The notes under the pieces were generated by a model. That model had not been told where the DNA came from, did no database searches, and saw only the letters and a list, made by a program, of their open reading frames with translations. DNA of 64,000 nucleotides from Diphasiastrum complanatum. Lineage: Eukaryota; Streptophyta; Lycopodiopsida; Lycopodiales; Lycopodiaceae. The position numbers and the translations under genes are program-made. The DNA is taken from positions 19,246,642 to 19,310,641 of the forward strand of contig CM055111.1 of the NCBI GenBank assembly GCA_029204225.1, written 5' to 3'. Positions 43,603-55,055 of this stretch are shown piece after piece (the stretch's first letter is position 1; every line of letters begins with the position of its first letter).

Positions 43603-44190
43603 GTAGCAATGATTTGATCTTCTCTTTCAACCTGTTTCAATGCATAAAGCACTCCTTTGAAAAACAACAAATGCTTTTAAAAGAAATCACCAAGATTTGA
43701 AACTATCTCACAAATTCTCTTCTAGCACTTATCCAAACAAATCAACACATAGAATCATGGAATCTTGATCAACCTATGATCTATCCTCAATCTAATGACT
43801 TTTGCCACTTCCTAAGATTGAAACACACTCAAATGAAGTCCAGCAATCTCACTATCTAGAGATCCAATCAAAATTAGGGTTTTGACAAAATCACAAAAAA
43901 TTGGCTATTCCAAATCTACATGCAAATGTTGAAAATTTGATATGCAATCTATAAGCCACCACTTAGGCTAAACCAATGATCTAAAAATCGGCCAAATCCA
44001 GCATGTGAATTCAAAAAATGGAATTGAACAAGTATATTGACCTATTTAGTGTTTTGATCTACAAAAGATCCAATCTACAAAAGCAAAAAATCCGATTTTG
44101 GTGTAGAATCCTCTCTAGCATGCTCTAGACTTGATATCTTCACCAAATCATTGATAGATCTGATTTCCTCCTTCATAACCTGAAACACAA

Positions 44191-44202
44191 GCTCTGATAC
44201 CA
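44191..44202 (-). promoter_or_regulatory. Primer-binding site of B
   Basis: Minus strand TGGTATCAGAGC directly next to the 5' LTR. Confidence 0.95.
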
Positions 44203-44852
44203 TGTGAAAGATTTTATATCCTTAAGATCTAATCTACTTGAATGATCTTTGGTTAGAAAGAGAAATACACTACCAATTTCACCAATGTAGAAAAATCAGC
44301 ATCTACACACAATTTGAGATGCAAACACTAATAGAACTTGATCAAACTTGAATGAAATGATTATGTACTATTTCTGTCCGTACAAAACCAGCAAGCTACT
44401 GTATTTCACACGTGTGGATCCAAAAATAACAAATATAGATCATTCTACACATAGAATTGCAAGCAATCACCAAGATAGTGCACCAATGGATAGTAGAACC
44501 CAAGAGAACCATGTATAAGCATGAAATGAGATAGAGAAGAGAGAAGATGACTCTCTCTATGAGTTACATCCTTTTATAACAGGTCCAAATCCTATTTGTC
44601 CACTTGGCTTTCTCACCAAAATCCTAACCCTACCAATTTTGGGTCTAGATTCAATGTACCCAACTTATTCAAATTGAATCTACTCAAACTCGCATTCTAT
44701 CTTTCCCACACTTTCAAAAAGTGTTTATTCAAATGAAATTTGGACTAATGAACTTTGAAAAGTCAACCTCTAAGTCTAAAACAAGTTTTGGCCTCAATAT
44801 GCCAAATATGGAAGTATTGCAAAATGTGATGAAACTAGTTGAATCTTTCACA
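44203..44852 (-). repeat. 5' LTR of B
   Basis: 650 bp. A minus-strand TATA-like TTATAAAAGG is at about 44570-44580. Confidence 0.95.
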
Positions 44853-44990
44853 AATATCTCTTAGAGTTTGCATCTCATTTTGTATGTAGATGCTGATTTT
44901 TTTACATTGGAAGGATTGTTGGTTTGCTCCTTATTGTAACCAAAGATTTGGGACATGGATTGGATCTTGAATGATCTGAAATCCTTCACA
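44853..44990 (+). repeat. 3' LTR of A, right part
   Basis: Starts with the second AATAT copy; matches 34166-34303; ends ATCCTTCACA at 44990, followed by GTGTA of H. Confidence 0.95.
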
Positions 44991-45600
44991 GTGTACAGCT
45001 GTTGCTATTGCCTCATCCCAAAATTGACTTGGCAATTGAGCTTGTGCCATCATGCATCTGGCTCCTTCGACTAGCGTCATTTTTCTTCTCTCCGCAACAC
45101 CATTATATTCTGGTGTGTACGCAGGAGTGAACTGATGCTCGATCCCTTGTTCTTGGTAGAATCTTGAAAATTCTTCTCACGTCCATTGTCAGATCTGATA
45201 ATCTGAATCTTCTTTGAGGTGTGTCGCTCTACAAATGCCACAAACTTCTTGAAGGAATCAAACACTTCAGATTTATTCTTTAGGTAGTAGATCGTAGTCA
45301 TTTAGCTGTAGTCATCTATGAATTTTAGGAAATACCTCAATCCCGAGAGCATATCCATTTTCATCAGTCCAACAGACATCTGAGTGGACGAGCTCAAGAA
45401 CTTCCTCGGCTCTTCCTCCCTCATGTGTGAATGGATTCCGATGTTGTTTGCCTTTCTGACAGGCTTTGCAAAACTCAGTATCGGATCTTGATATCATTAG
45501 ACATATGACTATGTCCTTCTTACACATTTCATACAGGTTCCTCATGTTCAGATGATACATTCTTCTGTGCCAGAGCTGATTTTCATTCTCTGATAATTTA
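44991..45600 (-). pseudogene. Copia integrase core (H)
   Basis: Minus strand: zinc-finger tail FCKACQKGKQHRNPF, TIYYLKNKSEVFDSFKKFVA, KIQIIRSDNGREKNF (second Asp), EGARCMMAQAQLPSQFWDEA then IATAVH at the GTGTA target site. Stops and shifts throughout (for example after 45300). Confidence 0.88.
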
Positions 45601-46320
45601 ATATGTTATCAGAGTTGCTGATTATCTTGGCTTAGTAGAGATTTCCTTCTCTGCATCCAACAGTCAGCAATTTGTTTGTATTTTTTTTTATCATGCGACA
45701 TGTATTGCCATCGAACAAAACTCGAATACCAAGATCTGCTATCTTGGAGACTGATAGCAAATTTTTTCTTAGTGAAGACACGTAGAGTGCTCCTGGCAGC
45801 TCTACTTGACCTGACAGTGTTCACAGTTGTAGAGTCCCGATGCCTTTGACATCATGTCTTCTCCCATCACCTAGAATCACTGCTCTATTATTTTCAAGTT
45901 CTCTGAAGTTGATCAAGATCTTCTTGTTCAGTGTAGCTCCTTGAAGCTTCATCAAGTATTGTGAAGGCTTCATCACCTCTATCTGCATCCTTGGATGACT
46001 CTACAACATTTGCTTGCAGTCTTGTTCTTTCTTATTGGGTTGAGTCTGCAATCGTATGCAGAGTGCCCCTTCTTCTTGCAATGCATGCAAGGTATTGCTG
46101 GATTGAACTAGCATTTGTTGGCTGTATGGCCTGGTTTGTGGCCGTGATCATAGGAAGAAGATTGTTGATTCTAGGATTTTGTCTTTTCGATCTGGGTTTG
46201 TTCTTGTTTTTCTTCCTTCCTTTGGTGAAGAGGGCCTTCTCTTGATCACTGCTTCCTTCTCCTTCGTCCCCCGCTAGTCTCTCATCAGCAACAAGACTGA
46301 TTGCTTTGTCAAATTTCATA
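45601..46320 (-). pseudogene. Copia protease/pre-integrase and Gag zinc knuckle (H)
   Basis: Minus strand: knuckle CMHCKKKGHSAYDC near 46080-46030 (in a shifted frame), then GTLQL, ALYVSSLRKNLLSVSKIADL, RVLFDGNTCRMIKK. The protease DSG motif was not clearly seen; that stretch (45960-46030) is disturbed. Confidence 0.8.
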
Positions 46321-46832
46321 ATCTGCTAGACTTACTATGAGCATTCTCAACGGCTGATAGGACGTAGGAGATTTCATGAAGTACATCAGATGTTGTGGTG
46401 TTGGGACCTGGTGCTCCTGTCCTGATGCAACGAGTTGAGCGAAGATCGTTATGATATTCTCAACATGCTGGTCCAACTGGTTGTCATCACATGGTATGGA
46501 TTGTAGCTAATTGTGAAGATGCATCACTGAAGCTGTAGTCCTCACTTCGTACTTCTGTTTTAATCTTTCCCATGTTGCATGGCTGCTTTTGCAGTCTTCA
46601 ATCTGCATGAGTAGATCTTCGTTGATGGACAAAACAATGATCGCCATTGCAGGCTCATCCTTTCTGATCCATTCAGCTCTCCTCGGGTCTCCCTCTGGAG
46701 GCTGCACCTCTGAGAGTTCAATCACCGACCAGATGCCTTCGCCCTTTAGAAGTGTTTTGATTTTGAATTTTCATATCGTGTAATTTGCCCCATCAAGACT
46801 GATTGCCACTCTTGTCTGGATCGTTGTAGCCA
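46321..46832 (-). pseudogene. Copia Gag N-terminal part (H)
   Basis: Minus strand from MATTIQTRVAISLDGANYTI (46832), a stop in place of Trp, then KIKTLLKGEGIWSVIEL, PRRAEWIRKDEPAMAIIVLS and SSHATWERLKQKYEV, the standard Gag capsid pattern (UBN2 type). Confidence 0.85.
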
Positions 46833-46885
46833 TAACGTGTTGTCTAGAAAATCGCTGCTTAGATATCAGTAGTGATAACCTGTAG

Positions 46886-46897
46886 GCTATGATACCA
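46886..46897 (-). promoter_or_regulatory. Primer-binding site of H
   Basis: Minus strand TGGTATCATAGC, one base off the initiator-Met consensus, next to the 5' LTR. Confidence 0.85.
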
Positions 46898-47662
46898 TGT
46901 CGCGAATGGTTTCGATTTGTTGTCGCAAACGATTTTGTTTCTTTGAATTTTCTTTTGTGCGAAAGCTCACATGAACCTAGATAAGCGACTACACATCACA
47001 GAACAGATTTCATTCTAGCAATCATGACAACGAAAGACAAGGAGATGCATGAAATAGAGCAATCAAATTATCAGTTTGATTATTAGAGCGAGATCGTCAG
47101 TGTCTTGCTGGTTGGCGGCCTGATGCTCTGCTCTTTCGTTGTGTTCTGCTCATTGACAAACTTTCATGCACAACTATTTCATTTTTTGTCTTTTTCTTTT
47201 TTCCTCTACTCATGCACATTCTCTGTATCTTGCTCTGCTCTATTTTGATCCAAAAAAATAGTTTATATCTCCACTGTGTGGAGTTTACAAGATAGCTAAA
47301 CAGAGAATTACAAGAGTAATTAATGCTAATCAACTAATCTGTTACTCTCCGTTATTGCCTGTCATTTCACCTGGGCATGAAGTTTAAGACTCCAAGCCCA
47401 TTAAGCTGCCAGTTGGCAGCGTGAAAGATTTCTTTTCGTTTTCCGTCGCTTTGCGATTTTTGCGGTTCAGGAGGCATGTTTGTTTTTTGCGAATTGTTCG
47501 CGAATCATTCGACCTTCGAGTCAAGGTACGTTGACTTTTGTGAATTGTTTGACCTTCGCGAATCCTTTAACCTTCGAGTCAAGGCTCGTTGACTTTCGCG
47601 AATTGTTCATGTCGCCTCGCTTCGCGTCGTGGCAAAGTTGCAGGAGTTCACCATTTATGACA
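46898..47662 (-). repeat. 5' LTR of H
   Basis: 765 bp, TGTCGCGAATGG...CATTTATGACA; pairs with 30958-31732. Confidence 0.92.
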
Positions 47663-47667
47663 ATATT

Positions 47668-47846
47668 GATGGCCAATTCTCCAATACATCTGTAGTAGAT
47701 CAAATCCTTGCATGAAATCTCAGTTAGTTTGGTGAATTCAGACTTTTTTGTAGATCTATGTGCTTGTTGTACTTTGTGTAGATTGAAATTTTTATTTTGA
47801 ACAAATTTGTTTCTTTTAGATTTGTTTAGCATAGTTTAGATTTGTA
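47668..47846 (+). repeat. Right flank of H, paralogous to 13915-14085
   Basis: Reverse-complement match to the 13868-14720 copy, directly continuing 30957. It stops where a CACTA terminus begins. Confidence 0.85.
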
Positions 47847-48370
47847 CACTACAAGAATTGTCATGATTTCTGACGTGAAATCACGTTTTATATTTTTTTT
47901 GAATAGACGCGGGTGTCAAAAGCCACGTCGCAATAGAGTCGTCAAAATCTGTTGCATTTATAATCTGTCGGAATCCGACGACAAGCCCAAAACTAACAAT
48001 CAACCGGTAAAAACATTTTTCGGAAAACATGCCATGTGGACGTCAGATTCCGACGTCCTGGCCACATGGACGTCGGACGTCCACATGGTAGGAAAAGAAA
48101 GACGTGAATTTTTTTTTTCTTCTACCACGTGGACATTGAATTCCCACATGGCCGGGCCGTCGGAATCTGACGTCCAAGTGGCAAGAAAAAAATCGTGGAA
48201 ATTTTTTTTTCTTGTTTTTTTTGTTTTGCCATGTGGACGTCGGATTTCAACAAAAAAACAATTTTTATTTTTTTGTTTTGCCACTTGGCCATCGAAATCT
48301 GACAAATTTTTTTTTCTTCAGAATCCGATGGATTGTAGATGGATTTCGACCCTGATAAAAAATAGAAAAA
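47847..48370 (+). mobile_element. CACTA (En/Spm) terminal and subterminal region
   Basis: CACTACAAGAATT at 47847 is the standard CACTA terminal inverted repeat. It is followed by inverted subterminal motifs GTCGGAATCCGACG, GTCAGATTCCGACGTCC and CGGAATCTGACGTCC, mixed with CCACATGGACGTC. The paralogue at 13868-14720 lacks it at this exact point. The other terminus (TTCTTGTAGTG) was not found; the element is truncated before the copia G remnant. A 206-aa frame across it is not a gene. Confidence 0.8.
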
Positions 48371-48516
48371 AACTAAAATTTCATGATACAAATTCTTACT
48401 TCAGTGTGGAGATTATGGCAAGAACTACGAATATACTATGTCTGGCATATAGTACTACATAGCAACTAACCTCTTACAATCATTTCAAACACGTAAAATG
48501 AATATTTAGATCAACT

Positions 48517-49085
48517 ATGATTCACAATATTAATCAAGAGCATGAGGGTGTACTTGAGTTATGTGGCTATGTGGATGCGGATTGGGGAGGTGACTATGAT
48601 GATCGTAGATTCACCACAGGGTATGTATTCCAGCTTTGTGGCAGTTGCTTTTCTTGGTCTAGTAAGAAGCAAAGTACAATTGCTCTATCCACCACATAAG
48701 CAGACTATAAGGCAATGTGTAGTGTAGCATAGGAAGCTATATGTTTGAGACAGATCTTGGAAGAAGTCGGCATAAAACAGAAAAATCCCACGACTATACA
48801 TAACAACAGTTAGAGTGGCATTCAGCTAGCAAAGAATCCAGTGTTCCATGTGAGAACCAAACACATTGAGATTCAGTATCACTTTATACATGAGAGACTA
48901 CTGAGTCATGAAATTCATGTTGTTCATTGTAGTAGGGAAGAACAACTAGCTGATATTTTCACTAAGCCACTTGTTAGAGAAAAGTTTGATAAGTTTAGAT
49001 CAAAGCTTTTTGTACTTAAAGTTTGTTGACTTTAAAAGCTATGTATATGACTGTACAAAAACTAGACTCTACTTTAAGGGAGAGA
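48517..49085 (+). pseudogene. Copia RNase H remnant (G)
   Basis: LELCGYVDADWGGDYDDRRF, CGSCFSWSSKKQSTIALSTT, then with stops KNPVFHVRTKHIEIQYHFIH and EEQLADIFTKPLVREKF. It ends with a purine tract (AAGGGAGAGAG) at 49076-49086. No RT upstream. Confidence 0.9.
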
Positions 49086-49357
49086 GTTAGAACTAAAGTA
49101 GAATCATTGTGTTATCGTACTGTGGGTCCTATTAGTTAATAAGGATCAGTTGGCCTTGCCACGAGGTGAGACGACGGGATACGCGTCCCGTCAACGACAA
49201 CCTGGCCCATGCATGGGTTGCCTTAGTGAGGAAATATATGTATAGTGTAATTTCATTTTGTGAAATACAGTTGCTATGTGAGCTTGGTGTGGAGAGTGTT
49301 TTCTGTCTGTGTTACTGTGTAGCATGTTTTGTAATCTTGTTCGAAGCAAATTCTAAG
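49086..49357 (+). repeat. 3' LTR remnant of G
   Basis: Begins GTTAGAACTAAAG right after the purine tract (first base of a TGTTAG start lost or mutated). The end is obscured where the D LTR begins at about 49358. Confidence 0.55.
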
Positions 49358-49611
49358 TCAAAGCCAACACTGTCACTTGATCTCTCATCAAATTACATTA
49401 ACACAAGTGTCACAATCCTATTTACAAGACTACCTAGCTCGACATTGCATCACAAATGACTTTTGGCTCAATAGTGGCATTACATGTGGATTTGGCCAAT
49501 TTGCCATCTATGCCAATTTTTGGCCCTATCACAAATCTGCACAAAGATGCTTGACATAGAAACTTAGGAAACCCCTAAATCTATGATTGATAACTTTTTA
49601 TGATTTTCACA
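49358..49611 (-). repeat. D-family LTR next to repeat R1
   Basis: Matches 15839-16095. Its minus-strand start (TGTGAAAATC) joins R1 at 49612 exactly as the last LTR bases join R2 at 54182, so this is the 5' LTR side of the same ancestral insertion. Confidence 0.75.
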
Positions 49612-50466
49612 AGATGGGCATTAAAATTTCGGCTACTAGGTGAGAATCAATAAGAGGAAGTGAACTCTTTTCTCTATACGCCTAATATTACACGTTAATT
49701 GCAAAACACTAATCCCCTATTCTAAAATCGTGAATTGGCCTACTAGTACAGAGGTCGGGGAAACTCTTCGTACATTCTAAACCATAAACCCTAAATCCTA
49801 AGCCGTAAACCCTAAACTCTAAGCCCTAAACCCTGAACCCTAAGCTTTGAACTCTAAATCCATATCTCAGATCCTAAATTCTAAACCATAAACTCTAATC
49901 CCTAGATCATAAACTCTAAACGCTAAAACCTAAACCCTAAATCCTAAATCCCAAACCATGAACTCTAAATTTTAAATTCTAAATCCTAAACCCTAAATTC
50001 CAAGCCATAAATATTGAATTCTAAATTCTGAACTCCAAATCCTAAATTTTGTTAGTCTTAATCCACCAGAACTTGATCCTATCTAGAGTCCACAAAGTTG
50101 CTCCAGGGATTATCAAATTTTCAGATGCCTTGAGCAATCAAACAGATAGCGAACAACAACTATATTGGAAGTGATTCGGGTATCTTAATTTCAAACTCAG
50201 AACAAATACATTGTTGGTATGCTATCGGATGCACAATGTGCAGAATTAACTATATTAAATTCATTTAAAGATCATCACAGACTCGGATAATTCAGGATTT
50301 GTTTATCAATTCACTACAACTTTCATCTACCAGACAAATAAAACAGTGACGATAAAGATCAATGTTGATACAACAGGTAGCAACAAAATGCCACAATCAG
50401 TGGCTGCGAATAGAATTGCAAAAGCTGAACTGCCTTTGTTGCATTAGCAGAAGATAAAGGAGCATA

Positions 50467-50510
<44 letters not shown>

Positions 50511-50600
50511 CTATGCTGGTATCTCAAAATGAAGACTCACATGCCTATATGAACATCCTTCACGTAGGAGGGAAAGAATTGAAGGGGCACTACTAGAAGC
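49612..50600. repeat. Repeat unit R, copy R1
   Basis: Starts AGATGGGCATTAAAATTTCG. It includes the AAACCCT-like array at 49776-50050 and a CT tract at 50473-50507. The minus-strand gypsy integrase end lies directly at its right edge, so R1 probably holds the 3' LTR and tail of that gypsy element. Confidence 0.75.
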
Positions 50601-50602
50601 AG

Positions 50603-51070
50603 TTACAAGGTCTCATCGGTTGGCATCTTCACTCTCGAGACATTTACTCGAGTATTAAGTAAATGTCCTTCAAAATCGGCTAATTGAAGTGATCCATTGT
50701 TAAAAATTTCTCTGACTTTGTACAGTCCCATCCATCTGGTATGTAATTTCCCAGGAAACAACATGTGTCTGTTATCATACAAAAGCACGTAGTCCCCTCG
50801 TTTGATTTTTACTTTTTTAATAGATTGGTCAAAAATGTCATTTCTTTTATTCTGAACTCATTTAGTCTCAATTAATGAAAGACGACGATCCTCCTCCAGT
50901 TGCGTCAAAAATATCATTCGCATAGGGTCGGTCCACACTGGTTCCTCTATTTCCTCCCAATTTGAGCTACCATTTCTATTGCCCTCGTCTGGAGGTACAA
51001 TTTCAATTGGCTGATTGCTAAATATTTCTAGTATTGCCTCCTCACACTTAGTAGACTTCCCAAGACTCAC
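50603..51070 (-). pseudogene. Ty3/gypsy integrase C-terminal region
   Basis: Minus strand: PVWTDPMRMIFLTQLEEDRR then SLIETK and a stop, KVKIKRGDYVLLYDNRHMLF, PGKLHTRWMGLYKVREIFNN, GSLQLADFEG and NTRVNVSRVK. The LLYDxRxxxFPGKLxxRWxGP signature is typical of Tat/Athila-type gypsy integrases at the end of Pol. A nonsense codon at 50858 breaks the frame. RT, RNase H and integrase core are not present. Confidence 0.88.
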
Positions 51071-52850
51071 CTGTCATTCACTCTCTTCCATCCTCTCTTC
51101 TCTACCCCTTTATGAACCAAGGGACCGGTGTGCTGTGAAAAACCCCAAGTCACCTGCCCATACTAGCCTGCTTGTCATGGAGGAGAACCACTGATGATGA
51201 TGACAAAGTTTGTTGTCCAACTTCCCAAGTGGCATTCCTAGAACTCTGATCCAGGGCCTACCACAGACTGTGGGCCTGACTGCGACTGCCTCCAATTCTG
51301 GAGGGTTTGTTCCTCTTTCATGGGCGTTGATTGAGGGCTCACTCCAGATCAAAACACGTCGTTGGCTTCTGCTTTGATTGTTCAATCAGTTTGGATATTG
51401 GGAGTTGTTATAATCTAGCGACGCTTGAGGCAATTGCCTTCCTATCCGTGATGGAGTAGAATGATGCTAACAGACTGCGTTGGTGGAGCGTGTAGATTAG
51501 CCTAAAAGGAGGCACCCAAAACCACTAATCTCAACACTGTCAACAGAGGTTAGGATTTGCAAAGGACAATATGGCTGCATTGGCTCTATAAAAACCTGCA
51601 TCATGCTGTCAGCACATATTCCTGTCTACAAATGAGCGAACCTCAGTCCTTCCAGACCGTAGAGCAGCGTAGATGCGACAAGCTCCTCTTGTCAAATAAC
51701 CCAGAGCTGAGAGGATGAACACAAATATTTTTGTGGGTCACTAGCTTACAATGAAGGAAGAACATGGCAACGAAACTAGAGAACGGGCTCAAACACCCGA
51801 ACAATATCACAAACATACACTGTAGCATGATCCGATCACTCGCGCCAGAACCAGATCATTAGCCTTCACGAACCGAATAGCTGGGAGTCATAATTGGCGA
51901 CTCCTTCTCTCAATTCTTGCCCATCATCAACGAAATCACAAAAAAGTTTCATACATGCAAAAAACCCTCTCTTCAACAACACCTCGCTCACACTTTAGCA
52001 ATGATCCATTTCTTTTGAATCACGTGAACCATCACCAATGGCTAAGAGCAACCGGTTCTATCACGACCATCAACAACTCCTCTCTTTTGTAACATGCAAA
52101 GCACAAGTTGTTTCTCCCATTTATAGGCATCCTTCAATCCTCCCCTTCAAAATGCCATCTTTTCATCCTTCAAGAAGAGACTTTGGTCAAGCCATGTAGT
52201 TTTAACTAACGTTCAGCAGACTGTGAAGTAAGACTTGAATTACCCTCAAATATGTTAAATGTCCTCTATTGTATTAAGCACTCGATCCTGATCATGATAA
52301 TTACCTCTAAATTGCAATAGCGCATCTATTTAAGAGAGTCTCAAATTATAAAACCCCTAATTAAGAAAAAAATTGGTGGTACTAATACGAAAAGCAAGAG
52401 TGACAATCTTAAGTGGTACATTTTGTCACAATTTTTTTAGTTGTATTTTGCACACATTTTTCAATTCAATCAATTTTAGGTATTAATGTTTTAGTCATCA
52501 TAATTAGTCATAAATAAGTTTAATATGTATAGTTTAGAAACAATTCAACAAATGTTTTTTTTAAAAGAATTCTTATACTGTTCAAATCACTTCAATTTTT
52601 CAATTGTTTCTACAAAAGTTAAACTTCCAAAGTTTGAAAATCTGAAAAAAAAAATCAATAATCTGTTCACATTTGAAAGTTTACAGTAGAGCCAAATTTG
52701 GAAATTATAGAAACTTTTTTAATTTTTTATTAATTTTCACAAATTTGGCAAACAATTTTCAACTTTTTGAAAAGATGAGTGTCTAGGTCATTTCTCATTT
52801 TTTTGGTCATTGTGTTCTAGGATATAAAAGGAACCTAATACGTTCTCGTT
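51071..52850. other. No gene recognised
   Basis: Higher GC than most of the window up to about 51950, then AT-rich. A minus-strand 91-aa frame (51110-51385) has no motif. The sequence may belong to the same gypsy element, but I cannot support a part. Confidence 0.4.
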
Positions 52851-53037
52851 TTCAGAGCTAGTTTATATTATGTTTGTGTTCAATCTTTATTCATCAATCA
52901 TAATGGAAGGTTGAACCTATGAGATGCGCTTGATTAACAAGTTCAACGGAAATGATTTCCATATGTGAAAAGTCAAGATGAGGATGATCTTGATCAAGAA
53001 GGAGCTATGGGGATACGTAAACGGTTCGACACGCAGA
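52851..53037 (+). pseudogene. Copia Gag N-terminal fragment
   Basis: MRCLINKFNGNDFHM, a TGA in place of Trp, then KVKMRMILIKKELWGYVNGS, the start of a copia Gag (NFxGxNFxxWKxKMxxxL). A TATA-like ATATAAAAGG at 52820 and the leader precede it. It is cut after GS by a TFIIS-N fragment. Confidence 0.8.
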
Positions 53038-53128
53038 CGTGCACACTTTTTTGATTTGTTCACGGCCTCTCCTAGCATTGTGGCTTTCAAATCCTCCACG
53101 CCCAAATCCATGCTCTTCAGTTGCAAAG
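53038..53128 (-). pseudogene. TFIIS-N domain fragment
   Basis: Minus strand LQLKSMDLGVEDLKATMLGE then AVNKSKKCA matches 6612-6710 closely. Only ~30 codons are left, placed between unrelated copia pieces. Confidence 0.8.
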
Positions 53129-54181
53129 TCTTGCATGAAAAATTGGACTATTTGCAAGTGCTTGGGCTAAGATATTATCACAATATAGAAATGGTAGCTC
53201 CTCCTCTTAAAATAAGTAGCAAGAGATATAAAAATCATTATTTTCGCCATCTTTGCCATGGGTGCAAAGGTCTCCTCATAATCAATTCCATGGATTTGAG
53301 CAAATCCCTTGGCACATAAGCTTGCCTTGTACTTGTTGATAGTGCCATCTTGATTATACTTGATTCGAAATACCCACTTGGATCCAATGATGTGCTTGTT
53401 GGATAGAGGATTCACAAGCTCCCAAGTGTTGTTGATGATCAAGGCTTCATACTCTTTCTTCATAGCATCATACCACTCCTTGGTATTGAGTGCCTCTTCA
53501 ACTTCCTTTGGCTCTTCATGAGAGATGAAATATGCAAATCAAGCTCCACTTGCTTGCCTTTGTTAGCATAATAAAGTCTCTTAGGTTCGGATCTCTCTCT
53601 AGATGTCCTTCTAGGTGTGTAAACTCGAGGAGACTCCTCCTCAAATCTCGACCCCAACAAGTCTTGATGGTCTTCAATAGGAATGATAGGTGATGGATCT
53701 TGAGGTGGCTTGATCTCGGCCCCTTCAAATGATGGATGTTGATCTTCATGGAATATAACATCTCTACTTTCAGTAACTCGAGAAGTAGAGAGCACAAAGA
53801 CTCTATAAGCCTTTTTGGTGGATGAATATCCAACCATGATCCCTTTGCTAGAGTATGGATCATCCTTCTTCCTTGTTTCCAAGGGAATATGAACAAAGCA
53901 AATAGTGCCAAATACTCTAAGGTGATCAACCTTAGGCTTCTTTTTGAATATGACCTCATATGGTGTCCTTCCTCCAAGATCAAGATGTGGGAGCCTATTG
54001 CAAAGATAATTTGCATTCTCCCCAAAAGTCCATAGGCAAAGATGCTTCAATCCTTATGGCTTCTGCACATTCACATAAGGATCTATTCTTCCTCTCGGCC
54101 AGTCCTTATTGAGATGGTGAATAAGCACATGAGAACTCCCTCTTTATACCTTCTTGCTCATAATAATCATGGATTTTCACA
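53129..54181 (-). mobile_element. Copia D-family element D2, internally deleted
   Basis: Minus order: last ~10 bp of a 5' LTR (54172-54181), deletion, integrase, RT N-terminus, deletion, 90 bp of RNase H. It joins repeat R2 at 54182 at the same base as the D LTR joins R1. Confidence 0.85.
53167..54170 (-). pseudogene. Copia integrase C-terminus and RT N-terminus (D2)
   Basis: 54050-53460 encodes NYLCNRLPHLDLGGRTPYEV, VDHLRVFGTICFVHIPLETR, VTESRDVIFHEDQHPSFEGA and TPRRTSRERSEPKRL. 53463-53167 is the RT start: NNTWELVNPL, HIIGSKWVFRIKYNQDGTIN, GFAQIHGIDYEETFAPMAK. It is better preserved than D over this part, but the catalytic RT blocks are deleted. Confidence 0.88.
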
Positions 54182-54996
54182 AGATGGGCATTAAAATTTC
54201 GGCTACTAGGTGGGAATCAATAGGAGGAAGTGAACTCTTTTATCTATATGGCTAATATTAAATGTTAATTGCAAAACTCTAATCCCCTACCCTAAAATCG
54301 TGAATTGGACTACTAGTACAGAGGTCGAGAAGACTCTTCGTACATTCTAGACCTTAAACCCTAAATCCTAAGCCATAAACCATAAACTCTAAACCCTGGA
54401 TCATAAACTCTAAACGCTATAACCTAAACCCTAAATTCTAAATCCCAAACCATGAACTCTAAATTTTAAATTCTAAATCCTAAACCCTAAATCCCAAGCC
54501 ATAAAGTTTGAATCCTAAATTCTGAACTCTGAATCCAAAATTGTTGGAAATAAACAGGATCCTATTCTGTTAGTCTTAATCCACCAAAACTTGATCCTAT
54601 CTAGAGTCCACAAAGTTGCTCCAAGGATTATCAAATTTTCAGACATCTTGAGCAATCAAACAGATAACGAACAATAACTATACTGCTAGTGATTTGATTA
54701 TCTTAATTTCAAACTCAAATCAGAACAGATACATTGCTGGTATGCTATCGAATGCACAATGTGCAAAATTAACCATACAGAATTCATTTAAAGATCATCA
54801 CGCACTTGAATAATTCAGGATTTATTTATCAATTCACTACAACTTTCATCTACCAGACAAATAAAACAGTGATGATAAAGATCAATGTTGATACAATAGG
54901 TAGCAACAAAATGCCACAATCAGTGGCTGCAAATAGAATTGAAAAAGTTGAACTGCCTTCGTTGCATTAGCAAAAGATAAAGGAGCATACACAGAA

Positions 54997-55055
<59 letters not shown>

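Larger units (their letters stand above)
38831..44852 (-). mobile_element. Copia element B, RT replaced by an unknown module
   Basis: Complete minus-strand element of 6,022 bp with 650-bp LTRs and the target duplication AATAT (38826-38830, 44853-44857). Order: Gag, protease, integrase, unknown segment 2, RNase H. The RT is absent from its first conserved block up to the start of RNase H. The LTRs differ by about 3 percent by eye. Coding frames are long, so decay is recent. Confidence 0.95.
33653..44990 (+). mobile_element. Non-autonomous copia derivative A, with B nested in its 3' LTR
   Basis: The 5' LTR is 33653-34303; the 3' LTR is 38312-38830 plus 44853-44990. The target duplication GTGTA (33646-33650 and 44991-44995) restores the H integrase frame, with an extra TA between the left duplication and the LTR. 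The interior has Gag, a protease motif and unknown coding segments, but no integrase, RT or RNase H. It must rely on another copia for mobility. Without B it is about 5.3 kb. Confidence 0.92.
30958..47662 (-). mobile_element. Copia element H, host of the nested insertions
   Basis: LTRs at 30958-31732 (3') and 46898-47662 (5'), flanked by the 5-bp target duplication ATATT (30953-30957 and 47663-47667). Minus-strand order: gag, protease, integrase, RT, RNase H. Element A sits in the integrase sequence between 33650 and 44991. Without A, H is about 5.4 kb. All frames are damaged. Confidence 0.92.

Noticed and set aside
47842-48462. 206-aa plus-strand ORF
   Set aside because: It runs through the CACTA subterminal repeats and T-rich tracts; no motif, low complexity, no conserved frame.
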